DNA of 64,000 nucleotides from Aptenodytes patagonicus (GCF_965638725.1 NC_134952.1:20587028-20651027), one strand, 5' to 3'; shown: positions 1 through 37,585, counted from the stretch's first letter. Made by a program: numbers and translations. The notes: generated by a model from the letters alone, not told the origin.

Positions 1-11
1 GGGGTGGGTAC

Positions 12-567
12 TGTCCTGGTTTTGGCTGGGATAGAGTTAATTTCCTTCTTAGTAGCTGGTACAGTGCTGGGCTTCGGATTTAGGGTGAGAACAATGTTGA
101 TAACACACCGATGTTTTCGTTGTTGCTAGGTAGTGCTTACACTAGTCAAGGACTTTTCAGCTTCTCATGCCCTGCCAGTGAGAAGCTGGGAGGGGGCACA
201 GCCAGGACAGCTGACCCAAACTGGCCAAAGGGGTATTCCATACCATGGGACGTCATGCTCAGTATATAAACTGAGGAGAGTTAGCTGGGTGGGCGGTGAC
301 CGCTGCTCGGGACTGGCTGGGCATTGGTCAGCGGGTGGTGAGCAATTGCATTGTGCGTCACTTATTTTGTATATTCTTTTACCATTATTATTATTGTTGT
401 TGTTATTATTGTTTTCTCTTCCTTTTTTGTTCTATTAAACTGTCTTTATCTCAACCCATGAATTTTACTTTTTTTTTTTCTGATTCTCTCCCCCGTCCCA
501 CTCTTGGAGGGGGGAGTGAGCGAACGGCTGTGTGGCGTTTAGCTGCCTGCCGGGTTAAACCACAACA
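12..567 (+). mobile_element. Endogenous retrovirus LTR (solo LTR or 3' LTR)
   Basis: The element runs from TGTCCTGG at 12 to CCACAACA at 567, so it has the TG...CA ends of a retroviral LTR. A TATA box (TATATAAA, 263-270) and a polyadenylation signal (ATTAAA, 434-439) lie in the right order for plus-strand transcription. A T-rich and ATT/GTT-repeat stretch lies between them, and a CRE-like GACGTCA is at 249-255. I recall closely similar sequence from many bird genomes; family assignment (ERVL or ERVK type) is unresolved. No gag, pol or env is visible to the right. Only 11 bases are visible on the left, so a solo LTR cannot be told from the 3' LTR of a provirus lying upstream. The short ORFs inside look non-coding. 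Confidence 0.85.
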
Positions 568-3419
568 AGGTCATAGCAGCAAAGAAGGAATATGAAAAGA
601 TGAGATTAATATGCTGGGAATTGCATATTCATCAAGAATAGGCTTTGAGGAAGATCTGCCAGGAAGATGAGGCAGGCAGGAGAACTTGCTTGAGGAACAA
701 ATGGGAAGAAGCTTGTATTGAATTCGGAAATAGGTAGCACCACCTATTGGTGATCATTTTTGATGGGAAAATGCTGGCATATTCACAAGTACGCTTATGC
801 AGATAAAAGAGAAAAGCCATTGCTACTATGATGTTTGTTTTTATAACGGACACTTGAAATATTTATAAAGATGGGATTCTTAGTTGCGCTTCTTGTGTCG
901 TACTTTAGGTTGATTCTCAATAACACCCTAAGTACTTGGAAAACACATAGGTTTGAGCTTAATAAGATGTGATTAGGCCAGCATTATATCTGACCTCATT
1001 TCAATTAAAATAAGAGAAAATCCGCTGAAAAGCCTTTCCCATGTCTCTCACACTTATTAGTATTTAAAAATACATGCAAAAAACTCCACAGGCACTAACA
1101 AGCAGTAGACTGGAAAAGACTACAAGATAAATATTTGTAATAAAGAACTTGGTGCCTTCTCCCCAAAGCCCATCTAATCAATCAAAATTTATTTTGCTCT
1201 GCATATTTGCCTATTATATTTGCTGACCTGTGTAAGTAAAGCTTACAGATACTGGCGGACTTGTGCTTTTAGGGAAAGGAGATTTCAAGTAAGGCACCAT
1301 TCATCATAGCATTGGTGCTCTTAGGAGCTGTTTAGAAATAAGCTAGGACCTCTTGGGTTGTTCTGGGGGCTTTTAGTTAGCACTTGTCATTGTTACAGGA
1401 ATGGTTACTGAATGGTTACCAACAATGAAGGGGTTTCTATAATGGCACATGTGACTTGGACATGGAGCAATACAGTTGCTGCCCTAGTAAGCCTACAATT
1501 TAAATGCATTAATTTGTCTATTCCCTGCGCCCATCTTCTTTTATTTGACCTTTTTTCTGTTTGGGTTTGTTCTTTGTTGTTTGTTTTTTTTTTTTTTGTT
1601 GCTAGCCTGTTAGCTAGAAATCTCACTCAGAGGAATCAGACTGGTCTGCAGTTCAGACAGGCTAAACATTAGTGGGAAAAGCCTATGTGGAGAGACTTGA
1701 TTAAGGTCCATCAGGAGCTGCAGTTGTTGCCCGGGCTGATGCCAAGTACCAGCAAGAGCCTCAGCTTTCCCTGAAGTTCATTTGCTGGTTGTCAACAGCT
1801 GGTAGGATCAGGCCCCGCTCCTACAAGCTCTATTAACATCTAATTGGATTTGTTCAAAGGCGTACCCAAACAGCGTTGTTTTATCTTATGCCTTGGTTAT
1901 CTTTTTTGCATTTAACAATCGGTTAAATAAAGGGCACAGGCAAGAGCGAACAATTCTGCTGGGACCTGCCTGTGCTTGGCCCAGCTACGTGGTAGCGATC
2001 AATAACCTACTGATGTCCTAGTGCTCGCACAAACACAAGCTGGCCTGAAACGCAGAGTGCACCGTTTATGTCTCTGTCTACTGCATGTGGATATTACTTA
2101 ATTCTTTAATGTTTGACATTTCTGAATGCAGTTATTTCCATTAACTATTAAAAATATCAGGATTTCACAAAAATCTTGGAAAGATATTTGTGTACTGAAA
2201 GCATTCATGTAAAATGTGAAATCATAAGGGAAATTTTGTGTAGGTATGGATTAAGTGTGGCTTAGGTGATCAGGATCTATGGCACATATATTTACTAAGA
2301 GAATAGTTTAAATTAAACTATTAGGGGTTTTTTTATATATATATTTCAGAAATGACTGGTTTTGTTAATTTTTGCCTTTAATTTTAGGTATTTTTGTATG
2401 CCTTCTATTTATTTTATTGTTGAGGCTTTGCAGTAAAATTGAAACCAGAGCTCAGCAATGCACTAGGTTTAGGCAGAAATTATAACCTCATTGGAAAACA
2501 AAGCAAATCTCTGTGTATAGATGCAGTGTATGCTGCTGCTGTTCAGCACTCTCTATCTGTTAAAATTCAAAGAAAAAGATCTACTCTGAGATAGAACCAG
2601 AAAGAAAATTAATGTTTCCAACTAACTGATAGTGCTGGAATTTTTGCTGTCAAAATCTTATTTTAGACACATTGTTTTCTGGAAAGCTACAAGTAACAGC
2701 TTAAAAAAAAAAAAAAAGTTTTATAATATGACCAGACTTCCATTGCATGTGGATAAATTATTGGCTTAACTTAAAGCAAGCTGTATTAAACTTTCCTAAA
2801 ACCACAGACTTCAAAGGTAGGATTGGCAGTGTGCAAGAGGCTATGTAACTATCATTGCTGAGGTACTTCAAATACTTAAGAAAAATATCTGTTGACAGGC
2901 CTGAAAACTGGCATTTTCTGGCAGTGCGGATTCAGTGAACTGAGAACTATAGAAATGGTGATGGCTCAGTGTCACTTCACTGCTCCTCCACTGTACTTCT
3001 GGAAGGAAATTAGAGGTCTTTGTATTTTCTAAGCTCCTTTTATCTCGGGCACTTTGAAATTATCAAAGGAGTCAGCTAGTCAAAGCCACCAGCCTGGAAA
3101 ACGGGAGCTGCTGCTTTTACCCCCGTATATGCCATAATGTGGTATTTGGTCTTGTGAATCCTATAGCAAACCTTATCAGGCAAAAATGTATTTATCCTTG
3201 TTTAAGTATTCCAGTTAAAAATGGAAGAGTTGAAGTAATCTGCACCTTAAAGAGAGAGACGCAAGGGCAGGGCCAGCACGTTCCTGAAATACCTGTCTCG
3301 GGCATCAGACTTTGACCTGCTACTTTGGGCTCTCTGAGATGGAACCAAAGGGCATAACCAGCATCAACCAGCACAGCTACACAAAGGGCAATTGGCACTC
3401 GGAGGTGATCCTTCTGTCT

Positions 3420-3500
3420 TTACTTTCTTACCTGTAAAATGGGAAGGATACTTACTTAGCTCCATCTCACAGAATGATGGAGAAATCCATGCTTTTCATT
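3420..3500 (+). repeat. Possible MIR-like SINE relic
   Basis: The segment reads ACCTGTAAAATGGGAAGGAT and continues through TACTTACTTAGCTCC to CTCACAGAATGATGG. It follows the 3' half of the MIR/CORE-SINE consensus (the CTGTAAAATGGGGATAAT portion). It is short and diverged, so the call rests on recollection of the consensus. Confidence 0.4.
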
Positions 3501-4466
3501 TCAGGCTTTGTAGACCTCAGGCAAAACTAAAAAATACACACAAGCGTTGTACAACCAAGATCATAAAATAAAGAATGAAATTGAATTTTTAAATGAAAAT
3601 ATTTAGGGTTTTTTGTACGTGTAAAGGTTTCTCTGAGATCAGCTTTTCCCCTTTTTATGCCAGCTGCTAGTTTCTACTAGTCTTTCTGGAAGGCCTTGAA
3701 GCAAGGCCCTCATGACGTATGTGCTCTTAGTCTGTACCAGTGACACGATCAATCTTCTAAGCCACCGTCATCCCCTGCACTTTCATGACACAATGCTTAC
3801 ACTGCTATATTTTACTGAGGAAATGAGGTCACCCAAGCCTCACAGGCTCCTAAATACAAATGCCTGTTACTGTAGAGTAAAGCAGAAAACCAGGAGCAAC
3901 CTCAACCCCAGCATGACTGGAGAGCAGAGCAGCCTGAACAACCCTGTCACACAGGACATACAACCAGCATATACTTGTGCACGGGGCCATGTAGCAAGTC
4001 CCATAGCACAGGATTTCTGCCAAGGAAACTTGTTTCTCTATATCCAACATAGGGCTGAGGAAAAGAGAGATGATCTCCAGGACTGCCCTGTAAATGCAAA
4101 TAATATCAGCACTGCTGTAGTGGAACAACAAAACTGGAGCAGTGGGGAGGGGGAAGCTGAAGCCACCTTATCATTTAATAAATTCATGCCTGATCAATAA
4201 AGATGCAAAAGCAAATATAAACCCCCTGGAGTCCCGCCTGCACAAAGGACTGGGGTAAGGCTTGAATTAGGGCTAGCCCCTTCAGAGAGCTCTGGAGTTA
4301 CAGCTCCTCCCCACCTAATTTCAGATCCATTTAAACCTTTTCCAAGCAATTCCAATCAGCACTTTACGGACACCAGCTGCAGCCGCAGCACTGCCAGCCA
4401 TGGTCACGCTGGGCCGGGGGGCAGCACCGCCTGTGTGTCTTCCATGGACGGGCCCCACCTCCACCG

Positions 4467-4510
4467 AAGGTGGGATGCAGCAGAAGGTGGGATGCAGAAG
4501 GTGGGTGCAG
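4467..4510. repeat. Short tandem repeat, 14-17 bp unit, about 3 copies
   Basis: AAGGTGGGATGCAG occurs twice, followed by the shortened copy AAGGTGGGTGCAG. The tract lies in a locally GC-rich stretch (about 4380-4520) within AT-rich sequence. No function is evident. Confidence 0.75.
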
Positions 4511-4784
4511 CTGCAGAAATACAAAGCAGCAGCATGCAGAAAAACAAACCCGTAAGGTAAAAGGCAGAAGGAGCACACACAGCCACTGTAAGGAAAAAGG
4601 CAGGGGGTGACAGCAACTTGGTAAACTAACAAAGGAGGAGGGAGGAGGAACTGTTAGCAGGGTGAGAAGATTTACCATTAAAAAAATACCCTGCTTTTCC
4701 CAATGTGTTTATTTTGGGAACACATTCATTGTGCATGTGCAGCTTATCTCTGTAACTCAGAGAAGAGTATAGATCAGCTCTCCG

Positions 4785-4833
4785 CTGTCACCTCGACTGA
4801 CAGACAGCTGCTGCTGCAGCAGAGTGACAGCTG
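4785..4833. promoter_or_regulatory. Candidate cis-regulatory motif cluster (TGACAG and CAGCTG)
   Basis: Within 49 bases there are three TALE-homeodomain-type hexamers: CTGTCA at 4785-4790 (reverse of TGACAG), and TGACAG at 4798-4803 and 4825-4830. There are also two E-boxes CAGCTG at 4805-4810 and 4828-4833. The motif content is seen directly. Enhancer function is inference; the cluster lies far from any exon in the window. Confidence 0.3.
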
Positions 4834-7800
4834 AAAAGCTGCTAGATGGATTCCAATGCCGTCTTGCTCCATTGCAGCTAACGAGGAGCTTGTGTTCATT
4901 CTGCTTTTATTGAAGTGATTTCTTCTAATTGCCTATTTAACGGCTTAAAAAATACCAGGAGATACAGGTCAGTGCTCCAGTAAGCTGATGTTCGGGCAAT
5001 GTTTTCCAGGTACAAATGAAGATTTGCTTACGCTCAACACAAAGGCTACAGAGAAAAAAATTAATGATCTTATCAGGTAAAGCAGGTGTTGTGGTCACAC
5101 CACCAAGGTCACTAGCATTAACAAAACACTCTGAAAACAGAATTGTGGCATGTTCCCAGCAAGGTGCTGGAGTGTTGTAGAGATAATGTGCTCAGCCTCG
5201 AGGGGAAAAAAATATGATGCGCTAACACTCACTAACAGCTGTTAATGGCAGAGTATTGTGGACAAGGAGAAGGATGTTTGACCTACCAGTCCTTTGGAGA
5301 AAGATGTAAACAACTGGCTTGATTCCCCCGCTGCCTTGCCCCTGCTATGGCCTTCTATGCTTCTGCCAAGTAAATGCAGCATATATGCTAAATGCTCTCG
5401 CATCAAAAGAGCTGAGTTTTACCACCACTTGCACGGATATAAAAATCTACTGAAAGTGCAAGGTAGGGGAAAATTAGGGCCTGTAAATGCAGGAAGAGGG
5501 GCTTATGCAAGAACGAAGTGAACAGAGACTCAGAAATGCAGTTATATAGCGACTAAATGAAAACAGCATCTTTTAATTCTGCTAAATGGTGCCCCAGGAG
5601 CCTTGTGAGTCACAGCTACTTGCTTCCATGACAAAAATAGATTGTTATTGCCTCTTCTTCCTGAGCCCGCTGCAGAGCCATCGCATCTAGAAGAGAGAAA
5701 ACACAACTCCCTTCTGGATCAGCAGACCAAATAACCCAAGGCCAGCTGCACAGTTCACTTCTGCCTAGCTTACACCTGCAGAAGGGCCACCGCAGCCCCT
5801 GCCGCACTTGGCAGTGCAATGGCATTTCATTATTTGGAGCACAAAGCATAACATCCCTGCTAATACTAGAGCTGGAACACCCTTAGCCCTGCTCCACTCG
5901 ATTAGCAAATCCACACATGCCTTAGAGGCTTGCTGAAGGCAGCAGTAGTGTTTCACTCGCCGCAACTTTTAATACTGATAAGGGTGTGCGAGCAATAAAG
6001 AAGCGTTTGTCCTGCCCATCTCAGTGCGAAAAAAGAGACCAAAAAACTATTTACCAGTAAAAGAGCACACGGATCCAGAATTCAGTGCATGAAGCCACCA
6101 CAAGGCACTGTGAAGAGTATATGTAGCCTACAGAGACCTCCAGCACCCACAACAGATTCTTTTTGAAGACACAGTCATTAAGAAACATCTCACTTCCAAA
6201 GGCCTTGGAGCCAATGAGGCTGAAATTCCTAAGCATGCCGTCAGAGAGGCGAGAGGAGCTGTGTGGGGCCTGACCACACCATCTACTGCTAGAAGATCGA
6301 CATGATGTATGTCTTTTCTGAAGCTGAATGCTGCCCTGACACAGATTAACATTCAGCTGAAATTTTTAGAAACAAAACCAAAGAGAAAACCAGAGCGTGA
6401 CAGTTTGTGCCATCTGCATGGAATACAAGCTTGAGTTTTAATAGCGTCAGTTACATCATTATTAAAAAACATTTTTATATTCAAATCCATTTATCGATTA
6501 TAAACCCTTCAACAAAAAAAGCTAGCGGCATGTGCACTTGCACCTGCTGCCTTTGTGTGCTCCAGTTGACTTCTCGCATATGAAGTTCTGCATTAGCAGG
6601 GATGGCAATACACTGGTAGACATCCTTCCCCCCTCCCCATCCTTCTTCTGATGCACTAGTACAGCAGAGTCTGTTAAAAAAACCACCCAAAAATACTCAG
6701 CGGGGCGAGGGGAGAACAGAGTACTAGAAATTAATACTATTAAAGGCAGGCTACTATTGCGATGAAATGAGAGCTGTATTTTGACAGTATTCTCTGGTGC
6801 TTGCACTGTGCAGCAGGTCAAGACTTTACTATGCATACTCAGATCCCGCTGGAGACTCACTACCTCCTCAGCTGCACAGCACGCATCTCAAGCTGTTTCT
6901 ATTTTTATAAACTTCCTAGACACTTTCCTCATCTTGCATTAAAAAATGTATCTTGAACTGTATCCCAAGCCCCTCCACCCACTAAGCCATTTGCAATTTC
7001 TCTACCACTATTGAAAAAGATGCTGTATAAAATCAGAAGCCAGAATCTGCACTGTAGCTCCATTACAGAGAGATCCAGAAGAAAACAATGAGTAGTAAGG
7101 CAGCTTGTATTTAATCAAGAGTTTATACAATATGTTGCAGAATTTTTTTTAAAAATGCTCCTTTTTAGTTACACTTGACAGATTCTTCTTTCCTCAATAG
7201 CTACATTCGTCGTTTGACATATTACAGACCAAACTAAGCACTCTTTCCATCTGCAGTTCCTCAGACTCCAGAAAGACTACTTATAGGATTAATTAACTGC
7301 TCAACAGTATTTGTGTCTGCAAACTAGTTCTACCTGTCACATCTGCTTGGCAGTCCAGTATCAGAGCAAAGTGGGAACGCTTTCCCCTGCTTGGGCGCCG
7401 AATTCTCCCCCTGCAGCCAGACCTTGACGCTGCATTAGAGAGTGATCCGTCAGCTGTGGTGCCCAAGTGGCACACCCTGCCCCAGCACCTACGGAGGTGT
7501 CACTGCACTGAATTCAGTTCAGAAACAGTTTAGGTAAGGGATGAGAATGGCTGCAAACACTTTTTCAGGAGTTTACATAGCAATACGAGCTTTATGCATA
7601 GCAAAAGCCAAACACATATAACCAATCTAGAAAGCTTCCAAAATGTTGCGAGACCTTGTTCCTTTTCCTTGTGTTTTGGCCATGTGCTCCTCTGGTACCC
7701 TTTGATCACAAGAAATGTGCCTGAGAAACAGCTTTTGGAGAGAACGGATCCGTAGAAACGCTAAATATTTGCCTTGAATTCCCGGTAATATGGCACGTTC

Positions 7801-9130
7801 CTATTTGGGATGCCTAGAGAAAGATTAGTAGTGCACACACCTCTGTTGCTGTCATGTTATTTGTGCAAGACCAGCTTTCCCCCCCACCCGCTAACAGGAG
7901 ACCAGTAGTGAGATGGTAGCCTAGTGTTTGCAGCATTTTGAGCACAATAGGAAAGGTAGCACCGCACCCAGCTGAAACCACTGTATTCATTCCATTCACA
8001 TCAGGTTAAAAAAAAAAAAGCAGTTATAATTTTGCTATAGCTGACTCAGCCTGGATTTGAATCCAGGATCTAAAGGCAAATTAAATTTCACCATCCATAT
8101 TAAGAAAGCAATTCAGCTTCTGAACTGGATCAGCTTTGATGCCACACTAAAGAATTTAGTTGAAATGTGGTATGATGAAAGACTCCTGTTCAGCAGCAGA
8201 TATAATTATCAAACCGATCTTAATTAGATCATGAACTTGACTTTAGGATCCCCAAAGGAGTATTGAAAGCTTGGTCCAGTTACACTGAACTTGGTCCAGA
8301 ACACTGAAGCTTATCCATCAAGATAAATATATTACTAGTTCTTTGATATGACAGCTGCTTGATGAGTGACAGAGCAAATGCCTTTTTAACTATGATTTTA
8401 AAACAGAATTATTAAACTGCACTAAAGTGTATGCTGTTATCTTTGAGGGAAAAAAGTATAGTACATGAAAACCAATTATTACAGAGCACATAGAGCACAA
8501 TTTTTTAAGCACTGGTTTCAGAATTAAAAACATTTGAACAAAGGTTGTCTCTGTGGAGTCACTTTGTAACTAATTCAAGCCTTTAAATAGCTATTGTTTA
8601 AAAAAATTGTCAGCTACAGAAATTGTTTTTCCTTCAGATTCCAAATCCTGTCAAGCCAGGTTGATTAAAATGTTGCATTTAAAAAAAAAGAAAAAAGGCA
8701 ATCTAATGATCCCTTATAAAAAGTGAAAACAGCAACTCAATTTTTAAAGCATCACGAACAAATGGCTATAGCCCATCTATCATTCACATATGGGTTCATG
8801 TAATGATTCTTCAATTAGAATTATTATCTGTACAGCAGCTGAAGACTGAGAACTGCTGATACACTGCAGATGAGAACATTTGCTAGTCTCTGGGCTCCAG
8901 CCTTTCTTAAAAAATGATGATTGCACAATATAGATGCTCAGTTTATATGTGTATTAAGTTGCAATGCCAGCATTTACATTTGCAACATTACAATTTTGCT
9001 TTCTTAGGCTCAAGAGAATTTGCTGCATCTGGTAGATTTTATTTGCTTTGTATCTTAGGCAATCGTTACGAACAAAGTGTGAATAGGCAGTATTATTGCT
9101 CAAACAGTCCTTCATTTTGTTCATTATCTC

Positions 9131-9336
9131 AGATTTCTTCACCGAAAGGGTTGTCAAGCACTGGAATAGGCTGCCCAGGGAAGCAGTTGAGTCACCATCC
9201 CTGGAGGTATTTAAAAGACGTGTAGATGTGGTGCTTGGGGACACGGTTTAGTGGTGGACGTGGCAGTGCTAGGTTAACGGTTGGACTTGATGATCTTAAA
9301 GGTCTTTTCCAACCTAAACGATTTTATGATTCTATA
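9131..9336 (+). mobile_element. CR1 LINE 3' end
   Basis: The text includes CACTGGAATAGGCTGCCCAG, then CACCATCCCTGGAGGTATTT, GGTTGGACTTGATGATCTTA and AAGGTCTTTTCCAACCTAAA. It ends in GATTCTAT, the typical 3' terminus of avian CR1. It is 5'-truncated, as most CR1 copies are, and fairly little diverged, so it may belong to a younger subfamily than the other CR1 pieces here. Confidence 0.93.
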
Positions 9337-12300
9337 CCACAAAAGGAGTAAACTAAGAGTGGGCCTGTGAGATGGCTCATTCAGTGTCAGTTTGCTTGCA
9401 CTATATTATCCCAGTGCTATTTTTATAAGGCAAGACCACCTGCTCCTTCATTTCTTTCACCTATATAGATCCAGATAGAATAAGATGTAATAACAGAGGG
9501 AAAGAAAAGCATCTCACAGAACAGTTACAGGCACCATAAGAGAGGAAAGTCACTTTGGCAATTCAGACTGCAGCAATTTGAGGGGCCCCTGCCTACCCAT
9601 GCACCCTGCCCTGTTGCCAAAGGTTACTGTCTTCAGAAGCAGGTATCTGCAGAATATACGTTCTGCAGAAGCGAATGGGAAATGTGCTAGCTCTACAGCC
9701 ACTGCTTCTCATACCTGCAATGCTCAAACAGAACCCAGTTTCAGTATTTGTTAATACACTGTATGAATTGCAGTAGCTGCCAAGCAGACAGATCACTGCT
9801 ACCTCTGCTACAGGGCAGTAGCTTTTGGCAGAGCAGCAGACTCAGTAGCAAGAATGGCAACCTCCTCAACTTCTCTTTCTGAATCCTCAGCTCTTCTGGA
9901 ATATTTCAAGTGTTTGCCCGTTCCTATTTCACGGCTGGTAACCACATGATCTGACCTGGAAGATGACGGAGATAGCCAGCTACATAAATAGTAGCTGTGA
10001 GATGGCCTTACTAAATGGGCATCTGTTCTTAGTGTTTCTGCTAGGATTCTTGCTGTATGAACCCCAAGTATGTTCTGAAGCCCAGGTAGCCTTCCTAGAT
10101 GTCTCACTAGTAACGTGGATGCTGGAGACAGCAAGTTGGCTCTTGCAGGTTTTTGAGGTACGTGGAAGCCTTTAGTGACATGTGCCTAGGTAGAGGTTAG
10201 GAAAAGGGCTGCAGTTAATTAAGTTAAAAAGCTTCTTACTTGACTGTACAATCTTAGAAAGATCTTCAGAGAAGGCAAATATTGCCAATATATTTGTTTT
10301 ACTCTGCATAATTTGACAAACCTATGCCCATGCTATTACCATCTTTCACAATACTACTTTTAGTGGGTGAGACCTGCCATAGCCATGAAATCTCCCCATA
10401 TCTGTTATACAAAGGAAATGAAAACTCTGCTCATGGGTGTATGTTCCAATATTATTTCACTACTTTATTATAGATATTAGTGAACAGAGAATAAGTGATT
10501 TATACTCTTCCTTGAAAAATACTTTTTATCTACTGAATCTCCTAAAGAATCAATTATTCTCCATTTACTTGAAAGTATAGTGCCATTCGAATTACTTAAA
10601 ATTTCATTATATTTATAATGACATTATATAATGCTTCCCACTCTAAAAATTTAATATTCAGTAAAGACATTTAAGGGGACAAAGCAAGCAAACAAAACTG
10701 AAAACTGGTACACCAGCTTAACAAAGTAACATAACACAAATATTTAGTTCAAGAGTTTATACACATGACCGGGCAGATTTCTCAAAATATTTAAGTTTCC
10801 TGACTTCAGGTGGCATCACTAAGATTTGCAAAGAGATATAGTGACACACAAATTAAAAATGTGGGGTTTTGTGGTTTTTTTTTTTTTTCCAATTAAAGCC
10901 ATCATCTTAAATTTTTTTTTACTTAAAGATTTAAAAGGTCAAAATCAGAACAAACCACTTAATTCTTTCCCTGGATACCTGTTTATAGAGATTTGTTGAA
11001 CTTTTCAGCTTTGATTTCAAATGGAAAACATTTTGAAGACAGGGAAAACACTACCCGAGCAAGCAGTTCAATCTATAGTAGAAGTGAGTGATTATTTGCA
11101 GCAGACAATTTGTTATGAGAACATAAAAGGTAGAGAGGTTTCTTCCTCTCAGAGAAGGCAACTGCTGTTTTCTTTATTCAGTTTCAGGATATTATTCATC
11201 AAATGCTTATTTTAGCTGCTACCATACACCTCCCTAAACTCTCGTAACAATAGTTCTAATGTTCGCATTATGTGACTAGTCATCTAAATGAATAATTTAT
11301 ACTCATTGAGGCACAGAACAGCAATATCAAAAACCAGGAAGAAAGGTATCACTAAGGCCTTGTGGTTTTCACTGGCTGCTCCAATATACTGAATACTGAG
11401 GCAGTGAGCTGGCAGAGTTTTGGCTCCCGAGCTTGTGGAAGAGAGTTTTACTGACTGGAAAAACTGAGGTATAGCATGCTCTCAATAAAAAACCAAGGGG
11501 GGGCGGGGAGAGAAAGAAAAGAAATTTACATCTCCTTATAGCCACAAGAACTCAGTGGTCAAGTTATATTACATTTCTCCTAGGATGTGTTTGTACAGCA
11601 AATAACAACTGTGACTGTAGCCCGGGGAGCCATACCTTCACAAGCTTTAATCAATCTAATGTGTAACTGTAGCAATAACAACGTAGAAGCAGCAGTTCAA
11701 TTTAAGCTTAAGATACAATGGACCTCACTAAGTGAGAGCACCTTCATGATGATTAGCATACTATTAACTTCCACATATTAACATCACCTCTTGTATCAAT
11801 TCATTTGAACATGCTGGATAGACAATCCTCTCAAAAGCACAACTATTTTGATCAAGCAATTTACAAAGGGCTCTGAAGGATACACGTCTCAGATCCAAAG
11901 TAGCTAGAATTTTTCCTGACATTTAGAACTCATTAATTGTGGTGCCCCAAGTATTACTACATTACAGACAGACAAAGAAAATGTCTTTCAACATTAAGCT
12001 CGCTTTGAACAGTAAATGACATAAAACCTACACACAATGTAGTAATTACATTTAAGAATAATTAACTAAAAGTTTTGCAACCTACAGCACTGTCACTCCA
12101 GTGATATGGAACCTATGTTTCAGGAACAGACTCCAAATCTATTGTTTGCTTAATGAATTCAAATCAGCAACTGCATACAGCCACAGAAGCAACAGTGCCA
12201 ATGGCAAGACACACTTCAGAAATGGAAGTCTATAAATTTTAACAACAATGGACTAAAAACGCCAAAATACCCTCAGGTCTCACTGGCTCTTGAAACTGCT

Positions 12301-13127
12301 GCATTAATCCCACAAGGCATTCTTCCTTTTCAGTGGGTCTCTGACCTGATCACCCTATCAAAGAAAAGATGAAATGGAAAAAAAAAAAGGGGGGGGGGAG
12401 CCACGAAGATGACAGTACCTCTCCACTCCACAACCCCTTGCTTTCATTATTAAAATTCCTTTGGGTTGCTGAACTATGCAAATGTTTCCAAGAGCTGAAT
12501 ACTGACAGGATATGAGAGGTATTCTAGGTTTTTCTTTGCCACTGAGGGCTGCTTTGTTCTAGGCAGTTCTTGAGAGGTGAGAACACCTGAAAACACTACT
12601 ATTCCAACTCTATAATTTCCTCATGCAGTTTTAACATTGTATTTAGTAAGGGCTATCCCAACACTTACATAAATCTTTGAAAAGAAATGAAAAGTGGCAC
12701 ATATGCTGATGAGAAACAAAAGATATTTTGAGAGCAGTGAAATATTTCTTGCTGGATGGTCCATACCTAGGAAGGAATTCAATCACTGCCACAGAAAATC
12801 TTGTTAATCAAAATATGCGAATAAGCATTCTGTGATTTGCTGAGCACCCACAGACTGAAAGGCCAGCTCAAGGTCTTTATGAATGTAAAGCTTTACTTTG
12901 GCAGATATTAAGTGCATATTTGTGCTGCAAAAAGCTTGTGTCTGGCCCTCTGTCTTGGAGAGAATATCACCTACTTTCTTCAAAGATGAATTTCACCCAA
13001 GTTTTTTGTTGTTGTTTTCAGATCAGGAATAAATTTTCTCCACTGCAGATTCACAATGCTAATCCAATACAAACCTGACATACTTCAAACAAAAGCGTAT
13101 CTTCCTGTGTTACTAGATCTGTATCTT
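9337..13127. other. 3' flank and probable 3' UTR of SEPSECS
   Basis: This lies downstream of the SEPSECS stop codon, which reads leftward. The 3' UTR must occupy the right-hand part, but its end cannot be fixed. Minus-strand AATAAA candidates (TTTATT on the plus strand) include 11173-11178 and 10464-10469. Homopurine and poly-T tracts occur near 10871-10888 and 12379-12399. No other gene is recognised. Confidence 0.45.
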
Positions 13128-37263
<24,136 letters not shown>

Positions 37264-37427
37264 GGCCGACGGGCAGGCGACGACCCCGCGGGCGGTGGCG
37301 CGGCTCCCGGCGGCGCAGGCTCCTGCCGCCGCTCCCCCTCAGCGCCGGCACGGCGCTGCGTGCGGGGCCGCTGAACGGGCCACCCACGAGTTGGTCAGTT
37401 CCCGCCGGAGAGGGACGGGTGCCGTGC

Positions 37428-37439
37428 TGCGCATGCGCC
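37428..37439. promoter_or_regulatory. NRF1-like palindrome, SEPSECS promoter
   Basis: TGCGCATGCGCC contains the perfect palindromic core GCGCATGCGC (37429-37438) of the NRF1 consensus YGCGCAYGCGCR, with one mismatch at the last base. It lies about 165 bases upstream of the SEPSECS start codon, a typical position for NRF1 in CpG-island promoters. Confidence 0.6.
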
Positions 37440-37585
37440 GCCAAGGGACACCGGGGCCCCTCCCCTCACGGAGGCTGGGCCGCCCCCGCCCCGACGCGGG
37501 CTCCCGCGCTGAGGGCGGTCCCCTCCGGGGCGATCTCTGCCCGGTACAGCCGACAGGACGTCTCGGCCTCTGGGTGGAGCGCTGG

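Larger units (their letters stand above)
568..9130. other. Intergenic region, no gene recognised
   Basis: This AT-rich sequence lacks any ORF that resembles a known protein and shows no exon with coding bias. The longest open frame is 162 codons (3712-4200, plus) and has no recognisable domain. I see only the small repeat relics and the motif cluster listed separately. By human synteny this is the interval between SEPSECS and LGI2; no LGI2 exon was recognised. Confidence 0.6.

Noticed and set aside
133-595. Open frames of about 100 codons at the left edge
   Set aside because: They lie within the LTR and encode low-complexity Leu/Tyr runs from its T-rich tract. No retroviral protein is encoded.
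4321-4678. Three overlapping minus-strand frames of 70-104 codons rich in Cys, Phe and Leu
   Set aside because: They overlap in several frames over a short tandem repeat and have no recognisable domain or splice context.
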